A stretch of DNA of 64,000 nucleotides from Hymenobacter fodinae (GTDB lineage Bacteria > Bacteroidota > Bacteroidia > Cytophagales > Hymenobacteraceae): the NCBI RefSeq assembly GCF_004745825.1, contig NZ_SRLA01000001.1, positions 620,001 to 684,000 on the forward strand, written 5' to 3'. How positions within the stretch are numbered: the stretch's first letter is position 1; every line of letters begins with the position of its first letter. Below the pieces are notes generated by a model. It ran no database searches. It had not been told where the DNA came from and worked only from the letters and a program-made list of their open reading frames with translations. This document shows, piece after piece, positions 61,472-64,000 of this stretch. The translations under genes were made by a program, and so were the position numbers.

Positions 61472-62611
61472 ATGCGCGTTGCCATTGTCATCAATACAAG
61501 TTGGAATATCTGGAATTTTCGTCGCAGCCTAGTGAAGGCGTTGCAGGCTGCAGGCCACGAGGTGCTGGCCATTGCGCCGCCTGATGCGTACTCGGCCCGA
61601 CTAGAGACGGAGCTAGGCTGCCAGTACGTGCCCATCCTGATGGAAAATAAGGGTACCAACCCGGTAAAAGACGCTCAGTTGACGGCTCGCTTCTACAAGA
61701 TTTACCAGCGCGAGCGGCCCGATGTGGTGCTCCACTATACCATCAAACCCAACATTTATGGAGCCATTGCGGCCCGTTTGGCGGGTATTCCCAGCGTAAA
61801 TAACGTATCGGGCCTGGGCACGGTATTTATTGTGAAAAACCTGGTGAGCAAGGTGGCGCTAGGCCTCTACCGCTTTGCCTTCCGCTTCCCCAAACGCATC
61901 TTCTTCCAGAATGCCGACGACCAGCAGCTCTTCGTGGAGAACAAGCTGGTAAACCCGGCCATTACCGACCTGCTGCCCGGCTCCGGTATTGATACCGACA
62001 GGTTTCGGCCGGCCGCCGAGTTTACGCGCCACTCGCCCTTCACTTTTCTCATGATTGCGCGCGTGCTGTATGAGAAGGGCATAGAAGAGTATTTTGAGGC
62101 GGCCCGCTTGGTGCGCGAAGCCGTGCCCGGCACCCGCGTGCAACTGCTGGGCGGCATCGATGAGTCGGGGGGAGTGGGCGTGAAGCGCGTGGTAGTGGAA
62201 GAGTGGCTGCGGGCCGGCCACGTAGAGTACCTAGGCACTTCCGATAACGTGGCGGAGCACATTGCTCAGGCCGATTGTGTAGTACTGCCCTCATACCGGG
62301 AAGGCACGCCCAAAACCCTGCTGGAAGCCGCCGCCATGGGCAAGCCTATTGTGACTACCGACGTACCCGGCTGCCGCGAAACCGTGATTGATGGCCAGAA
62401 CGGACTGCTCTGCGAAGTGCGCAATGCCCAGGATTTGGCCGACAAAATGCTGCAGATCTTGCGCCTGTCCGATACCGCCCTGCGGCAGATGGGCCGCGCA
62501 GGTCGGGAACTGGCCGAGCAGAAATTCGATGAGCAAATTGTGCTCAATAAGTATCTACGCGTGATAGAAGACGTGCAGCCTACTCGTGCCGCCGTGTCAA
62601 AATCTGCCTAA
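61472..62611 (+). CDS. Glycosyltransferase family 4 (GT-B) protein
   Basis: The 379-residue GT-B enzyme begins MRVAIVINTSWNIWNFRRSL (ATG 61472; TTG 61424 is in frame but adds an atypical leader). The donor-binding C-terminal half has FLMIARVLYEKGIEEYFEAA, VVLPSYREGTPKTLLEAAAM and GKPIVTTDVPGCRETVIDG, the EX7E region of GT4. It resembles capsular/O-antigen glycosyltransferases. With rfbC downstream (33 bases) it suggests a surface polysaccharide locus. A -7 element TACCTTTG lies at 61417-61424. The substrate is unknown. Confidence 0.93.
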   Translation: MRVAIVINTSWNIWNFRRSLVKALQAAGHEVLAIAPPDAYSARLETELGCQYVPILMENKGTNPVKDAQLTARFYKIYQRERPDVVLHYTIKPNIYGAIAARLAGIPSVNNVSGLGTVFIVKNLVSKVALGLYRFAFRFPKRIFFQNADDQQLFVENKLVNPAITDLLPGSGIDTDRFRPAAEFTRHSPFTFLMIARVLYEKGIEEYFEAARLVREAVPGTRVQLLGGIDESGGVGVKRVVVEEWLRAGHVEYLGTSDNVAEHIAQADCVVLPSYREGTPKTLLEAAAMGKPIVTTDVPGCRETVIDGQNGLLCEVRNAQDLADKMLQILRLSDTALRQMGRAGRELAEQKFDEQIVLNKYLRVIEDVQPTRAAVSKSA

Positions 62612-62644
62612 CTTGCCTCGTAGTAGCTAAAAACTTACACCTGT

Positions 62645-63187
62645 ATGGAGATTAAGCATCATGCCCTGGCTGGGGTAGTTGAGTTCACGCCCCGCGTATT
62701 TGGCGATGCCCGCGGTGCCTTCTTTGAGTCGTTCAGTGAGCGAGTAATGCGGGATGCCGGCGTTGATGTAGATTGGGTACAGGATAATCAGTCGCGCTCT
62801 ATGCGCGGGGTGTTACGGGGGCTGCACTTTCAGCATCCGCCTTACGCCCAGGCCAAACTGGTGCGCGTGGCCCAGGGCCGCGCCCTCGACGTGGTAGTAG
62901 ATATCCGCCGCGAATCGCCAACGTACGGCCAGCACGTGGCCGTGGAGCTAGATGCCACCCGCTACAACATGCTGTATGTGCCCGTGGGCTTCGCGCACGG
63001 CTTTGCCGCACTTGAGGATGACACGCTTTTCCTCTACAAATGCAGCAATTACTACCAGCCCAGCGCCGAAGGGGGCGTCTTGTGGAGTGACCCCGAGTTG
63101 AATATTCGTTGGCAACTCACGGACCCCGTTATTTCCCCCAAAGATCAAATTCAGCCACTGCTAAAAGACCTGCAAAGCCCCTTCTAG
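62645..63187 (+). CDS. rfbC: dTDP-4-dehydrorhamnose 3,5-epimerase
   Basis: It epimerises dTDP-4-keto-6-deoxyglucose in dTDP-L-rhamnose synthesis. Signatures are VEFTPRVFGDARGAFFESFS, WVQDNQSRSMRGVLRGLHFQ (catalytic His), PPYAQAKLVRVAQGRALDVV, FAHGFAALEDDTLFLYKC and YQPSAEGGVLWSDPELNIRW. The length of 180 residues is standard. The other rhamnose genes (rfbA, B, D) are not in the window. The stop TAG is the first base group of the 3'-end repeat at 63186. Confidence 0.95.
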   Translation: MEIKHHALAGVVEFTPRVFGDARGAFFESFSERVMRDAGVDVDWVQDNQSRSMRGVLRGLHFQHPPYAQAKLVRVAQGRALDVVVDIRRESPTYGQHVAVELDATRYNMLYVPVGFAHGFAALEDDTLFLYKCSNYYQPSAEGGVLWSDPELNIRWQLTDPVISPKDQIQPLLKDLQSPF

Positions 63188-63450
63188 CGGTGAATGAGTG
63201 ATGGAGTAAAGTGGCCTAGCGGTTCATGTTAAGAACTCAGGACCAAGTAATCATTCTGCGCGGTCAACAATGCCGCTGCTAAATAAAGAAGCCCTTACCT
63301 CTGAAGTGGTAAGGGCTTCTTTGTTTTACACTGCTTGGGGTAATAATCGAAGCAGGAGTGATTATGCTGTTCAGCAGGAGCTTTACACGGCTTACACTAC
63401 TGGTGCCGCTAGGCCACTTCACTCATTCACTCCATCACTATTTCACCGCT
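63186..63450. repeat. Inverted pair of 3'-end repeats between rfbC and murF
   Basis: The segment 63186-63222 (AGCGGTGAATGAGTGATGGA...GTGGCCTAGCGG) recurs as the reverse complement at 63406-63450, with an eight-base insertion and two substitutions. In both genes the repeat begins at the stop codon (TAG CGG TGA A). A related copy follows the HD/DUF5706 stop at 44813. Confidence 0.7.
63284..63326. terminator. Terminator between rfbC and murF
   Basis: AAAGAAGCCCTTACC-8-GGTAAGGGCTTCTTT is a perfect 15-pair stem followed by GTTTT, between two convergent genes. Confidence 0.9.
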
Positions 63451-64000
63451 ACACTAGCTCTAGCAGGGTCTCAAGACCCATGCCGCGGGAGCCTTTGATG
63501 AGCAGTTGACGATTACGCAACGGGTTGGCGCGGAGCCACTCGGCGGCTTCAGGTTTTGTAGCGAAGTGCAGAAAACGGCCGTGCTGAGCATGCTGCATGT
63601 GCGCACCCACCAGCAGCACTGTTTCAATGGGTAGCTCCTGCAGCAAGTGGCCTAGCGCCCGGTGTTCAGCCTCACTCTCGGCGCCCAGCTCGAACATGTC
63701 GCCCAGGATTACCACCTTGTCGGCGGGGTTGCCGGCCCGGGCCGCGAAGCTGCGCAGGGCGGCGCTCATGCTGCTGGGGTTGGCGTTGTAGGCGTCGAGC
63801 ACCACGTCGTTGTGGGCGGTGCGCACCAGCTGGGAGCGGTTATTGGTGGGAGCGTAATTGGCTAGGCCAGTGGCAATGGCGGCGGCTGGCACTTCAAAGT
63901 ACGCACCCACGGCGGCGGCGGCGGCCAGGTTGGGGAAGTTGTAGTCGCCGGTAATATGGGCTTCTATTTGCTCCCCGTTAAACAGGCGCAGTACCACGTG
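63449..64000 (-). CDS. murF: UDP-N-acetylmuramoyl-tripeptide-D-alanyl-D-alanine ligase, C-terminal part
   Basis: Only the last 183 or so residues lie in the window; the N-terminal part continues beyond 64000. MurF adds D-Ala-D-Ala to the peptidoglycan precursor. Visible are AHITGDYNFPNLAAAAAVGA, YAPTNNRSQ, VVLDAYNANPSSMSAALRSF, KVVILGDMFELGAESEAEHR and the C-terminal LLIKGSRGMGLETLLE, all typical of the MurF middle and C-terminal domains. The stop codon begins the same repeat as that of rfbC. Confidence 0.92.
   Translation of the reverse strand, partial: HVVLRLFNGEQIEAHITGDYNFPNLAAAAAVGAYFEVPAAAIATGLANYAPTNNRSQLVRTAHNDVVLDAYNANPSSMSAALRSFAARAGNPADKVVILGDMFELGAESEAEHRALGHLLQELPIETVLLVGAHMQHAQHGRFLHFATKPEAAEWLRANPLRNRQLLIKGSRGMGLETLLELV

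Noticed and set aside
62645..63187. Rhamnose operon
   Set aside because: Only rfbC is present; the neighbours are a generic glycosyltransferase and murF.

Overview
The window looks like a chromosomal segment of a Bacteroidota bacterium of the Cytophagales, most likely Hymenobacter or a close relative. Supporting signs are a SusC/SusD pair, several secreted proteins with type IX secretion (T9SS) C-terminal sorting domains, promoters of the Bacteroidota type (TTTG, 19-21 bases, TAnnTTTG), no obvious Shine-Dalgarno sequences, DUF families typical of the phylum, and a GC-rich coding style. The genus is inferred from overall protein character; no marker gene was checked. No phage, transposase, CRISPR array or conjugation gene was seen.

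Left part (1-24 kb). A partial outer-membrane barrel gene and a tRNA-Val precede a SusC/SusD uptake pair and an HDAC-family deacetylase. A minus-strand block encodes an FAD oxidoreductase, a type III polyketide synthase and a methyltransferase, probably making a methylated, oxidised alkyl-pyrone or alkyl-resorcinol. A second minus-strand block runs from a sigma-54-type response regulator through a five-PAS hybrid histidine kinase to a flavin monooxygenase-like protein and, probably, a 39-residue membrane peptide. After these come a T9SS cargo protein with three tandem copies of one domain, a secreted nuclease lipoprotein, an OlsF-like aminolipid synthase and a DUF4468 protein.

Middle part (24-38.6 kb). 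A 1.06 kb non-coding stretch carries a strong promoter followed 130-150 bases later by an intrinsic terminator (candidate small RNA). Then comes a nucleotide-synthesis cluster: a DHODH-like gene lacking the usual catalytic Cys motif, pyrF, pyrE, purL, purQ, purC, an NTF2-like gene, purD, purN, purF and purM. Several of these genes start at TTG. A 43-base inverted repeat separates purF from purM.

Right part (38.6-64 kb). Mixed housekeeping and envelope genes: a copper-chaperone-like HMA protein, pncB, a DUF1345 membrane protein, a STAS-like protein, tRNA-Arg, a DUF2652 cyclase-like protein convergent with an HD-domain/Pycsar-type membrane effector (DUF5706), a 1307-residue metallophosphoesterase fused to an outer-membrane barrel, a DUF6268 barrel, an alcohol dehydrogenase, sixA-ppk1, two tandem M43 metalloproteases with a gene-conversion-like block, hflX, a SirB-cytochrome c fusion, a glycosyltransferase, rfbC and a partial murF.

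Two window-wide signals stand out. The heptamer GGCCTAG/CTAGGCC occurs far more often than chance, in genes and just after stop codons. A related 3'-end repeat begins at the stop codon of at least three genes.
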